DNA from: Enterobacter hormaechei ATCC 49162 | GTDB taxonomy: Bacteria; Pseudomonadota; Gammaproteobacteria; Enterobacterales; Enterobacteriaceae | Assembly (NCBI RefSeq): GCF_001875655.1 | Contig: NZ_MKEQ01000001.1 | Location: forward strand, 2,914,001 to 2,978,000 | Length of the DNA: 64,000 bases | Direction of reading: 5' to 3' | Shown here: positions 12,096-24,331 of the stretch, in pieces | Layout: the number at the start of each line of letters is the position of its first letter | How positions within the stretch are numbered: position 1 is the stretch's first letter | Position numbers and translations under genes: made by a program | The notes under the pieces: generated by a model | Seen by the model: the letters and a program-made list of their open reading frames with translations, nothing else | Told to the model about the DNA's origin: nothing | The model's database searches: none

Positions 12096-13460
12096 ATGAG
12101 CCATAACGACACTATCGTCGCCCAGGCAACCCCACCGGGACGCGGTGGTGTAGGCATTCTGCGCATCTCCGGCCTGAAGGCGCGTGAGGTGGCCGAAGCG
12201 GTGCTGGGTAAACTGCCAAAGCCGCGCTACGCTGATTATCTGCCGTTTAAGGATGCCGACGGCACCCCGCTGGACCAGGGCATCGCGCTGTGGTTCCCCG
12301 GCCCAAACTCCTTTACCGGCGAAGACGTGCTGGAGTTGCAGGGTCACGGCGGCCCGGTGATCCTCGACCTGCTGTTAAAACGTATTCTGACCCTGCCTGG
12401 CCTGCGCATTGCGAAGCCGGGCGAGTTCTCCGAACGTGCCTTCCTGAACGATAAACTCGACCTGGCGCAGGCCGAGGCGATTGCTGACCTGATCGACGCC
12501 AGTTCCGAACAGGCAGCCCGCTCCGCGCTGAACTCGTTGCAGGGGGCGTTTTCCGCACGCGTGAACCACCTTGTGGAAGCACTTACTCACCTGCGAATCT
12601 ATGTTGAAGCAGCTATCGACTTCCCGGACGAGGAGATCGACTTCCTCTCCGACGGCAAAATCGAAGCTCAGCTCAACCAGGTGATGAACGATCTCGACGC
12701 CGTTCGCGCCGAAGCGCGCCAGGGCAGCCTGCTGCGTGAAGGGATGAAAGTGGTGATTGCTGGTCGTCCTAATGCCGGAAAATCGAGCCTGCTGAACGCC
12801 CTGGCGGGCCGTGAAGCGGCGATCGTGACCGACATTGCCGGTACCACCCGCGACGTCCTGCGCGAGCATATCCACATCGACGGGATGCCGCTGCACATCA
12901 TCGACACCGCTGGCCTTCGCGATGCGAGCGATGAAGTCGAGCGTATCGGTATCGAACGCGCCTGGCAGGAGATCGAGCAGGCCGACCGCGTGCTGTTTAT
13001 GGTAGATGGCACCACGACCGACGCCGTTGACCCGGCGGAGATTTGGCCGGACTTTATCGCCCGTCTGCCAGCCAAACTGCCGATCACCGTGGTGCGTAAC
13101 AAAGCAGACGTAACCGGGGAAACGCTGGGCATCAGCGATGTGAATGGTCACTCACTTATTCGGCTGTCGGCCCGTACCGGGGAAGGCGTGGAAGACCTGC
13201 GTAACCATCTCAAACAGAGCATGGGCTTCGACACCAGCATGGAGGGCGGCTTCCTGGCGCGTCGTCGTCACTTGCAGGCCCTGGAAGAGGCGGCTCGCCA
13301 TCTTGAGCAGGGCAAAGCCCAGCTGATTGGCGCGTGGGCGGGTGAACTGCTGGCGGAAGAGCTGCGTCTGGCGCAGCAGAACCTGAGCGAGATCACCGGA
13401 GAGTTTACGTCTGACGATCTGCTGGGACGGATTTTCTCGAGCTTCTGTATCGGTAAGTAA
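12096..13460 (+). CDS. mnmE: tRNA uridine-5-carboxymethylaminomethyl(34) synthesis GTPase MnmE
   Basis: A 454-residue GTPase. With MnmG, also in this window, it installs the 5-carboxymethylaminomethyl group on wobble U34 of certain tRNAs. It has an N-terminal tetrahydrofolate-binding domain, a helical domain, and an inserted G domain with [10 protein letters not shown] (P loop), [15 protein letters not shown] and NKAD. The C-terminal signature FCIGK carries the catalytic cysteine. Its length equals that of the E. coli protein. In E. coli the tna operon follows; here mdtL follows directly. Confidence 0.98.
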   Translation: MSHNDTIVAQATPPGRGGVGILRISGLKAREVAEAVLGKLPKPRYADYLPFKDADGTPLDQGIALWFPGPNSFTGEDVLELQGHGGPVILDLLLKRILTLPGLRIAKPGEFSERAFLNDKLDLAQAEAIADLIDASSEQAARSALNSLQGAFSARVNHLVEALTHLRIYVEAAIDFPDEEIDFLSDGKIEAQLNQVMNDLDAVRAEARQGSLLREGMKVVIAGRPNAGKSSLLNALAGREAAIVTDIAGTTRDVLREHIHIDGMPLHIIDTAGLRDASDEVERIGIERAWQEIEQADRVLFMVDGTTTDAVDPAEIWPDFIARLPAKLPITVVRNKADVTGETLGISDVNGHSLIRLSARTGEGVEDLRNHLKQSMGFDTSMEGGFLARRRHLQALEEAARHLEQGKAQLIGAWAGELLAEELRLAQQNLSEITGEFTSDDLLGRIFSSFCIGK

Positions 13461-13475
13461 TTCCCGCGCGTATAG

Positions 13476-13500
13476 GGTGATTTCCCCCAGGGAAATCACC
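13476..13500. repeat. Perfect 10-bp inverted repeat between mnmE and mdtL
   Basis: GGTGATTTCC and GGAAATCACC flank a 5-base CCCAG loop. There is no T run on either strand, so it is not a classical intrinsic terminator. It could be an mRNA-stabilising 3' hairpin of mnmE, an operator, or a leader element of mdtL. It stands where E. coli has the tnaC leader region. Confidence 0.6.
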
Positions 13501-13571
13501 ATTGTCCAAATGGCAACTCGCTTAATCATTCCATGCCCCCTATCCTGCATGCCTGCATTTATGGGGGATTT

Positions 13572-14747
13572 ATGGCTCGTTTTCTGTTTTGTAGTTTTGC
13601 GCTGGTTCTGCTGTATCCGTCCGGTATTGATATGTATCTGGTGGGATTACCGCATATTGCCCGCGATCTGGGTGCCAGCGAGGCGCAGCTGCACATCGCG
13701 TTTTCGGCCTACCTCGCGGGGATGGCGTCGTCGATGGTGTTTGCCGGGAAAATCGCGGATAAAGCAGGCCGTCAGCCCGTCGCCATTACAGGTGCGGTTA
13801 TCTTTGCGCTGGCATCGGTACTCTGTTCAGTGGCTCAGGAAAGCACAATGTTCCTGTCAGGACGTTTTATTCAGGGCATTGGCGCGGGCGGCTGTTACGT
13901 GGTGGCGTTTGCCATTCTGCGCGATACCTTGAGCGCTCAGCGCCGCGCCAAAGTGCTGTCGATGCTGAACGGCATTACCTGCATCATTCCGGTGCTGGCA
14001 CCGGTTGTAGGCTACCTGATCATGCTTAAATTTCCGTGGCAGAGCCTTTTCTGGACCATGGCCGCAATGGGCGCCATTGTCTTTATTCTGTCCGTGACGG
14101 TGCTGAAAGAGACCCATCCCGGTTCGCAACAGTCACACCACGCCGCAACCCTCCATCCGGCTGAAAAGCTGGTGAATCGCTTTTTTTTGAGTCGACTGGC
14201 AATCACCACGCTGAGCGTGGCGGTGATCCTTACCTATGTAAACGTTTCCCCGGTGTTACTGATGGAGACGATGGGCTTCGATCGCGGTGAGTATTCGACG
14301 GTGATGGCGCTAACCGCGATGGTCAGCATGGCGGTTTCATTCTCGACGCCCTTTGCCCTCAATCTCTTCCGCCAGCGCACGCTGATGCTTACCTCACAGG
14401 GGCTGTTTCTCGCCGCAGGCGTGATCCTGGCGACCGCCACCTCACACGCGGTGATGCTGGTGGGCATTACCCTGATTTGCGCCGGGTTCTCCGTTGGCTT
14501 TGGTGTGGCGATGAGTCAGGCGCTTGGCCCGTTCTCGCTGCGGGCAGGCGTGGCAAGCTCGGTGCTGGGCATTGCGCAGGTCTGCGGTTCGTCGCTGTGG
14601 ATTTGGCTGGCGGCGGTGATCGGTCTTAACGCGCTGAATATGCTGATCGGGGTTCTGATTGGCTGTAGCATACTCTGCATTACCTTACTTATGGTCATCC
14701 AGCCCGCGGCGCACTATGAAGAAGCCCATCAGCAGTCTCGATCTTAA
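13572..14747 (+). CDS. mdtL: Multidrug efflux MFS transporter MdtL
   Basis: A 391-residue, 12-segment major-facilitator transporter of the drug:H+ antiporter (DHA1, Bcr-like) type, in the inner membrane. It opens [20 protein letters not shown] and has a loop 2-3 motif ([13 protein letters not shown]) and the motif-C-like stretch IPVLAPVVG. The length and sequence match E. coli MdtL. ATG 13572 is preceded by GGGGGA. The 3' end overlaps the next gene, yidZ, by 32 bases. E. coli MdtL overexpression has been linked to chloramphenicol resistance; substrates here are inferred only. Confidence 0.93.
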   Translation: MARFLFCSFALVLLYPSGIDMYLVGLPHIARDLGASEAQLHIAFSAYLAGMASSMVFAGKIADKAGRQPVAITGAVIFALASVLCSVAQESTMFLSGRFIQGIGAGGCYVVAFAILRDTLSAQRRAKVLSMLNGITCIIPVLAPVVGYLIMLKFPWQSLFWTMAAMGAIVFILSVTVLKETHPGSQQSHHAATLHPAEKLVNRFFLSRLAITTLSVAVILTYVNVSPVLLMETMGFDRGEYSTVMALTAMVSMAVSFSTPFALNLFRQRTLMLTSQGLFLAAGVILATATSHAVMLVGITLICAGFSVGFGVAMSQALGPFSLRAGVASSVLGIAQVCGSSLWIWLAAVIGLNALNMLIGVLIGCSILCITLLMVIQPAAHYEEAHQQSRS

Positions 14748-15687
14748 TCTTTTACTTTGCCTGCAACTGTTGTTGCAGGAGCGCAGCGTCACCAAAGCCG
14801 CGAAGCGGATGAACGTGACGCCGTCCGCGGTGAGTAAATCGCTGGCGAAGCTGCGCGACTGGTTCGACGATCCGCTGTTTGTGAAAACGCCTTTAGGGCT
14901 GCTACCCACGCCGCTGACGGTGAGTCTGGAACAGGATTTGGCCGACTGGATGCAGATAGGCAACCAGATCCTCGATAAATTCCACCATAGCTCTCCTGGC
15001 GGGCTTAAGTTTGTGCTCGCCGCCGAAACACCGCTGATGCTGATCCGCTTTAACACCCTGCTGGAGCAGGTGAATGAGCGCTACCCACAGGCGACGGTGA
15101 AGCTGCGCCAATGGGATTACGATTCGCTGGACGCCATTACGCGTGGCGAAGTGGATCTGGGCTTTACGGGGCGTGAAACGCATCCTCGCTCGCGCGAACT
15201 GCTAAAGCTGATGCCGTGGTTTATCGACTACGAAATCCTGTTCAGTGACCGTCCGTGTGTGTATTTGCGCGAGGACCATCCCGCGCTCCAGGAAGTGTGG
15301 GATCTGGAGACGTTTCTGCGCTACCCGCATATCAGCATCTTCTGGGAACGCAGCGATACCTGGGCACTCGACGAGGTGCTAAGAGAGATGGGCCGGGAGC
15401 GTAACATCGCCATGAGTTTGCCCGGATTCGAACAGTCGATGTTTATGGCGGCCCAGCCGGACCACAACTACATTGCCACTGCACCGCACTACTGCCATCA
15501 CTATAATCAACTCCACCAGCGTAATCTGGTTTGCCTTCCCATTCCCATTGATGAGGCGCAGGCAGAAAAGCTTACCGTGCCCTTCACGCTGATCTGGCAT
15601 AAACGGAACAGCCATAATCCGAAAATCCTCTGGCTACGCGAGACGATCAAAGCGCTGTATACCGCGCCAGGTCAGGTTTTTGCCTAA
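14716..15687 (+). CDS. yidZ: LysR-family transcriptional regulator YidZ
   Basis: A 323-residue LysR-type regulator. The N-terminal winged helix-turn-helix ([20 protein letters not shown], about residues 25-44) is followed by a two-lobed inducer-binding domain. It is clearly the counterpart of E. coli YidZ ([20 protein letters not shown]). The start ATG 14716 lies within the last codons of mdtL, so the two genes are probably co-transcribed and coupled. In E. coli yidZ has been connected with anaerobic nitric oxide tolerance; its regulon is poorly known. Confidence 0.92.
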   Translation: MKKPISSLDLNLLLCLQLLLQERSVTKAAKRMNVTPSAVSKSLAKLRDWFDDPLFVKTPLGLLPTPLTVSLEQDLADWMQIGNQILDKFHHSSPGGLKFVLAAETPLMLIRFNTLLEQVNERYPQATVKLRQWDYDSLDAITRGEVDLGFTGRETHPRSRELLKLMPWFIDYEILFSDRPCVYLREDHPALQEVWDLETFLRYPHISIFWERSDTWALDEVLREMGRERNIAMSLPGFEQSMFMAAQPDHNYIATAPHYCHHYNQLHQRNLVCLPIPIDEAQAEKLTVPFTLIWHKRNSHNPKILWLRETIKALYTAPGQVFA

Positions 15688-15809
15688 GATAATGTAAAGT
15701 TCGGTCCTCAGGCTTCTCTTATTTCCATTTACTGATTAAAACAAAAGCTGAGTTAAGCGATAATCATGTAACCGTTTAACCGACTACGACCATTATCAAG
15801 GAGCGAAAA

Positions 15810-16556
15810 ATGGCTACGCACTTTGCACGAGGAACATTAACGGAAGGGCATCTCGTATCGGCCAGAATTTCTTCAGCCTGCCACAGTGAGGCGCTCAAAC
15901 TACCTGAACACCGCAGGACGCGGTTTTTAGCCTCCAGAGCGCTCCTCGCAGAACTGCTTTTTATGCTGTACGGCACCAGCGAATTACCGGACATACTCAC
16001 CCAGCCAGAAGGTCGCCCGGTTTTTGCGGACCCGGCACTTCCCCATTTTTCCATTGCGTATACCGGCAACATCGTTGGCGTCGCGCTGACCACTGAAGGT
16101 GATTGCGGGCTGGATATGGAGCTACAACGCGTCACGCGTAGCTTCCATGGCGCTAACGCGCTCGATGAATATCCGCTCTCCAGCAATGAAAAGCTGTGGA
16201 TACGTAACCAGAACGACCCCATTGAAGCCAGAGCGCAGCTCATCACCCTTCGCCAGAGTATCCGCAAAATGAGCGGCGCGGCGTCAGACGACGCCAGCCT
16301 GTTGCAGCTGCTTCCCGGATCGGGTCGCCTGCGCGCCACAAAAGCCTCGCTGGTAGAGGCACTCAGCGATGCTGAGGATGTACTGATCTGGTCTGTTGCG
16401 GTGAGCCCTGCCATCGAACGGCTGAAAATCTGGGAATTTGACAGTACTCGCGGTTGGCGTAGTCTTCCGGATGTCCCTGAGCGCGCCAACGAGCCCGCCG
16501 CGCGCCTGATGCGATTAACCAGTTTACCGGCAGAAAAAGCATACACCCATAGCTGA
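15810..16556 (+). CDS. 4'-phosphopantetheinyl transferase-like protein, catalytic residues altered
   Basis: A 248-residue protein with a strong AAGGAG ribosome site (15799-15804). The first half resembles AcpT/Sfp-type phosphopantetheinyl transferases: LASRALLAELL (about 40-50), GRPVF (68-72), SIAYTG (81-86) and GLDME (100-104) with the paired metal ligands Asp102 and Glu104. The second catalytic motif, normally W-x-x-K-E-A/S-x-x-K, reads ITLRQSIRK (145-153): the Trp, Lys and metal-binding Glu are replaced by Ile, Arg and Gln. The usual SHSG His is Tyr85. The fold is probably kept but activity is doubtful. Such enzymes transfer phosphopantetheine from CoA to carrier proteins. It sits between yidZ and chrR; I recall no E. 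coli K-12 gene at this position. Confidence 0.7.
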   Translation: MATHFARGTLTEGHLVSARISSACHSEALKLPEHRRTRFLASRALLAELLFMLYGTSELPDILTQPEGRPVFADPALPHFSIAYTGNIVGVALTTEGDCGLDMELQRVTRSFHGANALDEYPLSSNEKLWIRNQNDPIEARAQLITLRQSIRKMSGAASDDASLLQLLPGSGRLRATKASLVEALSDAEDVLIWSVAVSPAIERLKIWEFDSTRGWRSLPDVPERANEPAARLMRLTSLPAEKAYTHS

Positions 16557-16592
16557 TCCGTCCAGGGTCATCATGATGAAACAGGAGTAATC

Positions 16593-17159
16593 ATGTCTGA
16601 TACGTTGAAAGTTGTTACGTTACTGGGAAGCCTGCGCAAAGGTTCTTTTAACGGGATGGTTGCCCGTACGCTGCCGCAGCTGGCGCCTGCGGGAATGGAA
16701 ATCAGCGCCCTGCCGTCCATTGGCGACATCCCGCTTTATGATGCTGACGTTCAGCAGGAAGAAGGGTTCCCGCAGAGTGTGGAAGCAATAGCCGAGCAGA
16801 TCCGTCAGGCTGACGGCGTGGTGATTGTCACGCCTGAATATAACTACTCGGTACCGGGTGGTCTGAAGAACGCCATTGACTGGTTATCCCGTTTGCCGGA
16901 GCAGCCCCTGTCCGGCAAACCGGTGCTGATCCAGACCAGCTCCATGGGCGCCATCGGCGGCGCGCGCTGCCAGTATCACCTGCGCCAGATCCTGGTGTTC
17001 CTGGATGCGATGGTGATGAACAAGCCGGAATTTATGGGTGGCGTGATTCAGAACAAGGTCGACCCGCAGACGGGTGAAGTGGTGGATCAGAGTACGCGTG
17101 ACCATCTCTCTGGCCAACTGACCGCGTTTGGGGATTATATTAAGCGGGTTAAAGCCTGA
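16593..17159 (+). CDS. chrR: NAD(P)H-dependent quinone/chromate reductase ChrR
   Basis: A 188-residue flavodoxin-like FMN reductase nearly identical to E. coli ChrR (YieF). It carries the phosphate-binding loop GSLRKGSFNGM near the N-terminus and the family motif TPEYNYSVPGGLKNAIDWLSR. It reduces quinones by two electrons and fortuitously chromate in the cytoplasm, which limits oxidative stress. An ACAGGAG site precedes ATG 16593. It is followed by a REP pair. Confidence 0.95.
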   Translation: MSDTLKVVTLLGSLRKGSFNGMVARTLPQLAPAGMEISALPSIGDIPLYDADVQQEEGFPQSVEAIAEQIRQADGVVIVTPEYNYSVPGGLKNAIDWLSRLPEQPLSGKPVLIQTSSMGAIGGARCQYHLRQILVFLDAMVMNKPEFMGGVIQNKVDPQTGEVVDQSTRDHLSGQLTAFGDYIKRVKA

Positions 17160-17166
17160 TAAAAAA

Positions 17167-17238
17167 GCCCGGTAGCGCTAGCGCTTACCGGGCCTACACT
17201 CGTCAGTAGGTCAGGTAAGCGAAGCGCCACCTGACACC
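17167..17238. repeat. Two REP-type palindromic units (chrR-adeP)
   Basis: Imperfect hairpins GCCCGGTAGCGC...TTACCGGGC (17167-17193) and GGTCAGGTAAGC...GCCACCTGAC (17209-17235) lie in the convergent spacer between chrR and adeP. This is the usual location of repetitive extragenic palindromes, where they protect mRNA 3' ends and bind gyrase or IHF. Confidence 0.8.
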
Positions 17239-17250
17239 ACAAACCGCACC

Positions 17251-18588
17251 TTAGTGCGCGTCAATAAACACAATCTTCAGCACAAACAGCAGCGCCACAA
17301 TAATCACGCACGGGCTGAGTTCGCGGAAGCGGCCAGTGCCGATCTTCATAATGCAGTAAGAGATAAAGCCCAGCGCGATACCTTCGGTGATCGAGAAGCT
17401 GAACGGCATCATCACCGCGGTAATAAACGTCGGAACGGCTTCCGTCAGATCTTCCCACTTCACGCGCGCCAGGCTTGAGGTCATCAGTACGCCGACGTAG
17501 ATCAGCGCGCCGGCTGCCGCGTACGGTGGCACCATTCCGGCGAGTGGAGAGAGGAAGATCACCAGCAGGAACAGCAGACCCACGACGACCGCCGTCAGGC
17601 CGGTACGGCCCCCCACGGAGACGCCGGAAGAAGATTCAATGTAAGCGGTAACAGACGAGGTGCCGATGAAAGAGCCAGCAACGGACGAGATACTATCCAC
17701 ATACAGCGCCTGCTTCATGCGCGGGAATTTGCCTTTTTCATCCGCCAGACCCGCTTTATCGGTCACGCCAATCAGCGTACCGGAGGAGTCAAACAGGTTG
17801 ACCAGCATGAAGGAGAAAATCACCCCCGCCAGACCCAGGTTCAGCGAGCCAGCCAGATCAACGTGACCAATCACGGTAGAGACGCTCGGTGGCGCAGAGA
17901 CGATACCGCTGTAATGCACATCGCCCAGCATCCAGCCCAGCAGCGTGGTTACGATGATAGAGACCAGCACCGCAGCATGGATGTTGCGTGAGGCCAGGAT
18001 CGCGATGATAAAGAAGCCCAGCACGCCCAGCAGCACGCTGTGGGAGGTCAGGTTACCAATGCTCACCAGCGTTTCCGGGTTCGCCACGATCACACCGGCG
18101 TTTTTCAGCCCCATCATGCCGATGAACAGACCGATGCCGCTGGTGATGCCCACGCGCAGGCTCACCGGAAAGTTTGCAATCATCCAGTAGCGCACGCGGA
18201 AGAGGGTCAGCAGCAGCAGGCCAACCGCACCCCAGAAAATAGCGCCCATCCCAACCTGCCACGGCAGGCCCATCGCCTGAACCACCACGAACGCAAAGAA
18301 CGCGTTCAGACCCATCGCCGGGGCCAGCGCCACGGGCAGGTTAGCGAAAACGCCCATCAGGATGCTGCCAAGGGCGGCGATCAGACAGGTGGTAACAAAG
18401 ACGGCGCTGGTGTCCATGCCAGCCACGCCCAGAATTTGCGGGTTCACAAAAACGATATAGACCATCGTCAGGAAGGTAGTAAAACCGGCGATCACTTCGG
18501 TGCGTGCCGTTGTGCCGTGCTCACGCAGTTTAAAAACGCGCTCAAGCAGCCCCTGACCAGACGTCTGGGTAGTGTGTTGTTGACTCAT
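17251..18588 (-). CDS. adeP: Adenine permease AdeP
   Basis: A 445-residue purine:H+ symporter of the AzgA-like branch of the NAT/NCS2 family, in the inner membrane. The sequence almost equals E. coli AdeP (YieG), a high-affinity adenine transporter. Many hydrophobic segments are visible, with conserved AGFTTFLTMVYIVFVNP near the N-terminus, APAMGLNAFFAF, and GTSSVTAYIESSSGVSVGGR in the inner repeat. The start MSQQ is at 18588; an ATG directly before it at 18591 would add one Met. It is a single gene on the opposite strand to its neighbours. Confidence 0.95.
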   Translation of the reverse strand: MSQQHTTQTSGQGLLERVFKLREHGTTARTEVIAGFTTFLTMVYIVFVNPQILGVAGMDTSAVFVTTCLIAALGSILMGVFANLPVALAPAMGLNAFFAFVVVQAMGLPWQVGMGAIFWGAVGLLLLTLFRVRYWMIANFPVSLRVGITSGIGLFIGMMGLKNAGVIVANPETLVSIGNLTSHSVLLGVLGFFIIAILASRNIHAAVLVSIIVTTLLGWMLGDVHYSGIVSAPPSVSTVIGHVDLAGSLNLGLAGVIFSFMLVNLFDSSGTLIGVTDKAGLADEKGKFPRMKQALYVDSISSVAGSFIGTSSVTAYIESSSGVSVGGRTGLTAVVVGLLFLLVIFLSPLAGMVPPYAAAGALIYVGVLMTSSLARVKWEDLTEAVPTFITAVMMPFSFSITEGIALGFISYCIMKIGTGRFRELSPCVIIVALLFVLKIVFIDAH

Positions 18589-18753
18589 CATCAATTTCCG
18601 AACAAGGAGGGAAAATTCGTCGCTATCCTATACCAAAATGCGACAATAGTGGCGGTTACGGGATACTTTTTTCATTGATTTTGCTTATACGGCAACGATT
18701 GCGTCTCGTAAATCTGTCGTACGTAAACGTTAAACTTGTTAAAAGGGAAGGAC

Positions 18754-19419
18754 ATGTCCGGAATTGAAGCGGTATTTTTCGACTGTGACGGTACGCTGGT
18801 CGACAGTGAGGTCATTTGTTCCCGCGCGTATGTCGCCATGTTCAGGGAATTTGGCATTACGCTCGATCTCGAAGAGGTGTTCAAACGCTTTAAGGGCGTG
18901 AAGCTGTACGAGATCATCGACATCATTAACGAAGAACACGGGGTGGATCTGGCGAAAGCGGATCTGGAACCGGTGTACCGCGCCGAGGTCGCACGCCTCT
19001 TCGACGCCGAGCTGGAGGTTATCGCTGGCGCTAACGCGCTGCTGGATGCGATGACGGTGCCGATCTGCGTGGTTTCTAACGGCCCGGTCAGCAAAATGCA
19101 GCACTCGCTCGGCAAACTGGACATGTTGCATCACTTCCCGGAAAAACTGTTCAGCGGCTACGATATCCAGCGCTGGAAGCCCGATCCGGCGCTGATGTTC
19201 CATGCGGCGAAGGCGATGAACGTCAACGTGGAGAACTGCATTCTGGTGGATGACTCGTCTGCGGGCGCGCAGTCAGGGATTGATGCAGGGATGGAAGTGT
19301 TTTACTTCTGCGCCGATCCGCACAACAAGCCGATCGATCATCCAAAAGTGACGACCTTTACCGATCTGGCGCAGTTGCCAGCGTTGTGGAAGGCGCGGGG
19401 TTGGGATATTACGCGTTAA
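18754..19419 (+). CDS. yieH: HAD-superfamily 6-phosphogluconate phosphatase YieH
   Basis: A 221-residue haloacid-dehalogenase-type phosphatase. Motif I is FFDCDGTLVD with the nucleophile Asp, motif II is VVSNGP, and motifs III/IV are RWKPDP and LVDDSSAG. It matches E. coli YieH, which shows 6-phosphogluconate phosphatase activity. ATG 18754 follows AAGGGAAGGA. It is divergent from adeP. In E. coli the cbr and bgl genes follow; here phoU follows directly. Confidence 0.93.
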   Translation: MSGIEAVFFDCDGTLVDSEVICSRAYVAMFREFGITLDLEEVFKRFKGVKLYEIIDIINEEHGVDLAKADLEPVYRAEVARLFDAELEVIAGANALLDAMTVPICVVSNGPVSKMQHSLGKLDMLHHFPEKLFSGYDIQRWKPDPALMFHAAKAMNVNVENCILVDDSSAGAQSGIDAGMEVFYFCADPHNKPIDHPKVTTFTDLAQLPALWKARGWDITR

Positions 19420-19425
19420 ATTAAC

Positions 19426-19457
19426 GTAGGGCGGGTAAGCGCTAGCGCCACCCGCCA
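19426..19457. repeat. REP-type palindrome (yieH-phoU)
   Basis: GCGGGTAAGCGCTAGCGCCACCCGC hairpin in the short convergent gap between yieH and phoU. Confidence 0.8.
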
Positions 19458-19463
19458 CTAACA

Positions 19464-20189
19464 TCACTCTTTCGGATCTTTGCCCGCCAGCAGCTTGTCC
19501 AGCTCGTCGCCGCCCACGTGACGGAAGTCCTGACCTTTCACGAAGTAGAAAATGTATTCGCAAATGTTCTGGCAGCGGTCGCCGATACGCTCGATGGAGC
19601 GCGCGCAGAACAGCGCGGTCAGCACGCTTGGGATCGTACGGGAATCTTCCATCATGTAGGTCATCAGCTGACGCACAATGCCTTCGTATTCCTGGTCAAC
19701 TTTCTTGTCTTCACGGTAGATGCGGACCGCTTCGTCCAGATCCATGCGCGCGAAAGCATCCAGCACGTCGTGCAGCATCTGCACGGTGTGGCGGCCAAGA
19801 GACTCCAGGCTCACCAGCAGCGGCTGGTGCTGCTGGGAGAATTTCTCCAGCGCGGTGCGGCAGATTTTATCCGCCACGTCACCGATACGCTCCAGTTCGG
19901 CGATGGTTTTGATGATCGCCATCACCAGACGCAGGTCGCTCGCCGTCGGCTGACGCTTCGCAATGATGCGCACGCAGGCTTCGTCGATGGCGACTTCCAT
20001 CATATTGACGTTGTGGTCGCCTTCGATAACGCGCTTCGCCAGCTCGCTGTCCTGGTTGTGCATCGCCGTGATCGCATCAGAAAGCTGCTGCTCGACCATG
20101 CCGCCCATGGTCATCACCTGGGTGCGAATGCTTTCCAGCTCTGCGTTAAACTGGCCGGAAATGTGTTTATTAAGATTGAGGTTGTCCAT
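19464..20189 (-). CDS. phoU: Phosphate-signalling complex protein PhoU
   Basis: A 241-residue all-helical protein made of two PhoU repeats, each with a conserved metal-binding E/D-rich helix ([13 protein letters not shown] and [14 protein letters not shown]). It links the PstSCAB transporter to the PhoR kinase and keeps the Pho regulon off when phosphate is plentiful. The start is ATG 20189 behind GGAGAAACC. It is last in pstSCAB-phoU, 26 bases after pstB. Confidence 0.98.
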   Translation of the reverse strand: MDNLNLNKHISGQFNAELESIRTQVMTMGGMVEQQLSDAITAMHNQDSELAKRVIEGDHNVNMMEVAIDEACVRIIAKRQPTASDLRLVMAIIKTIAELERIGDVADKICRTALEKFSQQHQPLLVSLESLGRHTVQMLHDVLDAFARMDLDEAVRIYREDKKVDQEYEGIVRQLMTYMMEDSRTIPSVLTALFCARSIERIGDRCQNICEYIFYFVKGQDFRHVGGDELDKLLAGKDPKE

Positions 20190-20215
20190 GGTTTCTCCAC
20201 ATGCACTAAGGCAAA

Positions 20216-21001
<786 letters not shown>

Positions 21002-21036
21002 TCATTCGGCGCCGCGATGTGCCGCGCCGTAAAAAA

Positions 21037-22889
<1,853 letters not shown>

Positions 22890-22921
22890 TTACTCTTCTG
22901 TTTGAGACGTTTTTACGAATA

Positions 22922-22994
22922 TGCCCGGTGGCGCTGACGCTTACCGGGCCTACAGAGTAAACCGTAGGGCGGGATCGCTGCGCGACACCCGCCA
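22922..22994. repeat. REP pair between pstS and pstC
   Basis: Two imperfect hairpins, GCCCGGTGGCGC...TTACCGGGC (22923-22949) and GGGCGGGATCGC...GACACCCGCC (about 22967-22993), lie inside the pst operon. REP elements at this place can stabilise the upstream pstS message against 3' exonucleases. Confidence 0.8.
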
Positions 22995-23014
22995 TCTTCG
23001 TTAAATATATCCTG

Positions 23015-24088
<1,074 letters not shown>

Positions 24089-24110
24089 TTAAGTGGCTAC
24101 GATGAGCAAA

Positions 24111-24163
24111 ATAGGACAAACAGGTGACAGATAAATGTACGAAATATGACAGTTTTATGACAA
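24111..24163 (-). promoter_or_regulatory. Tandem Pho boxes of pstS
   Basis: Read on the minus strand, TTGTCATAAAACTGTCATAT (24163-24144) and CTGTCACCTGTTTGTCCTAT (24130-24111) each hold two 7-base PhoB half-sites spaced 11 bases apart. They are upstream of pstS and mark PhoB-activated transcription in phosphate limitation. Further TGTCA-like motifs occur at 24245-24298 and may be extra half-sites. Confidence 0.85.
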
Positions 24164-24294
24164 TGAAAATTTCACTTAAAGAAAAACAAAAATAGTTATA
24201 TTTATCAGAAACTTAGATAGAAACATGACGGCAGGATTTCAGTAATATTTTCTTTATGTGACACTAAAAAAATAGCTGAAAATGACAGGTTGTC

Positions 24295-24322
24295 ATAAAA
24301 AAACTCCACCCGAAGGTGGAGT
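24295..24322 (-). terminator. Rho-independent terminator after glmS
   Basis: On the minus strand, stem ACTCCACC / GGTGGAGT with a TTCG tetraloop and a run of seven T. It lies 9 bases after the glmS stop. Confidence 0.92.
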
Positions 24323-24331
24323 CTGAAGGGA

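Noticed and set aside
18040..18678. A 212-codon His/Gln-rich frame antisense to adeP
   Set aside because: The low-complexity composition is typical of antisense frames of membrane proteins.
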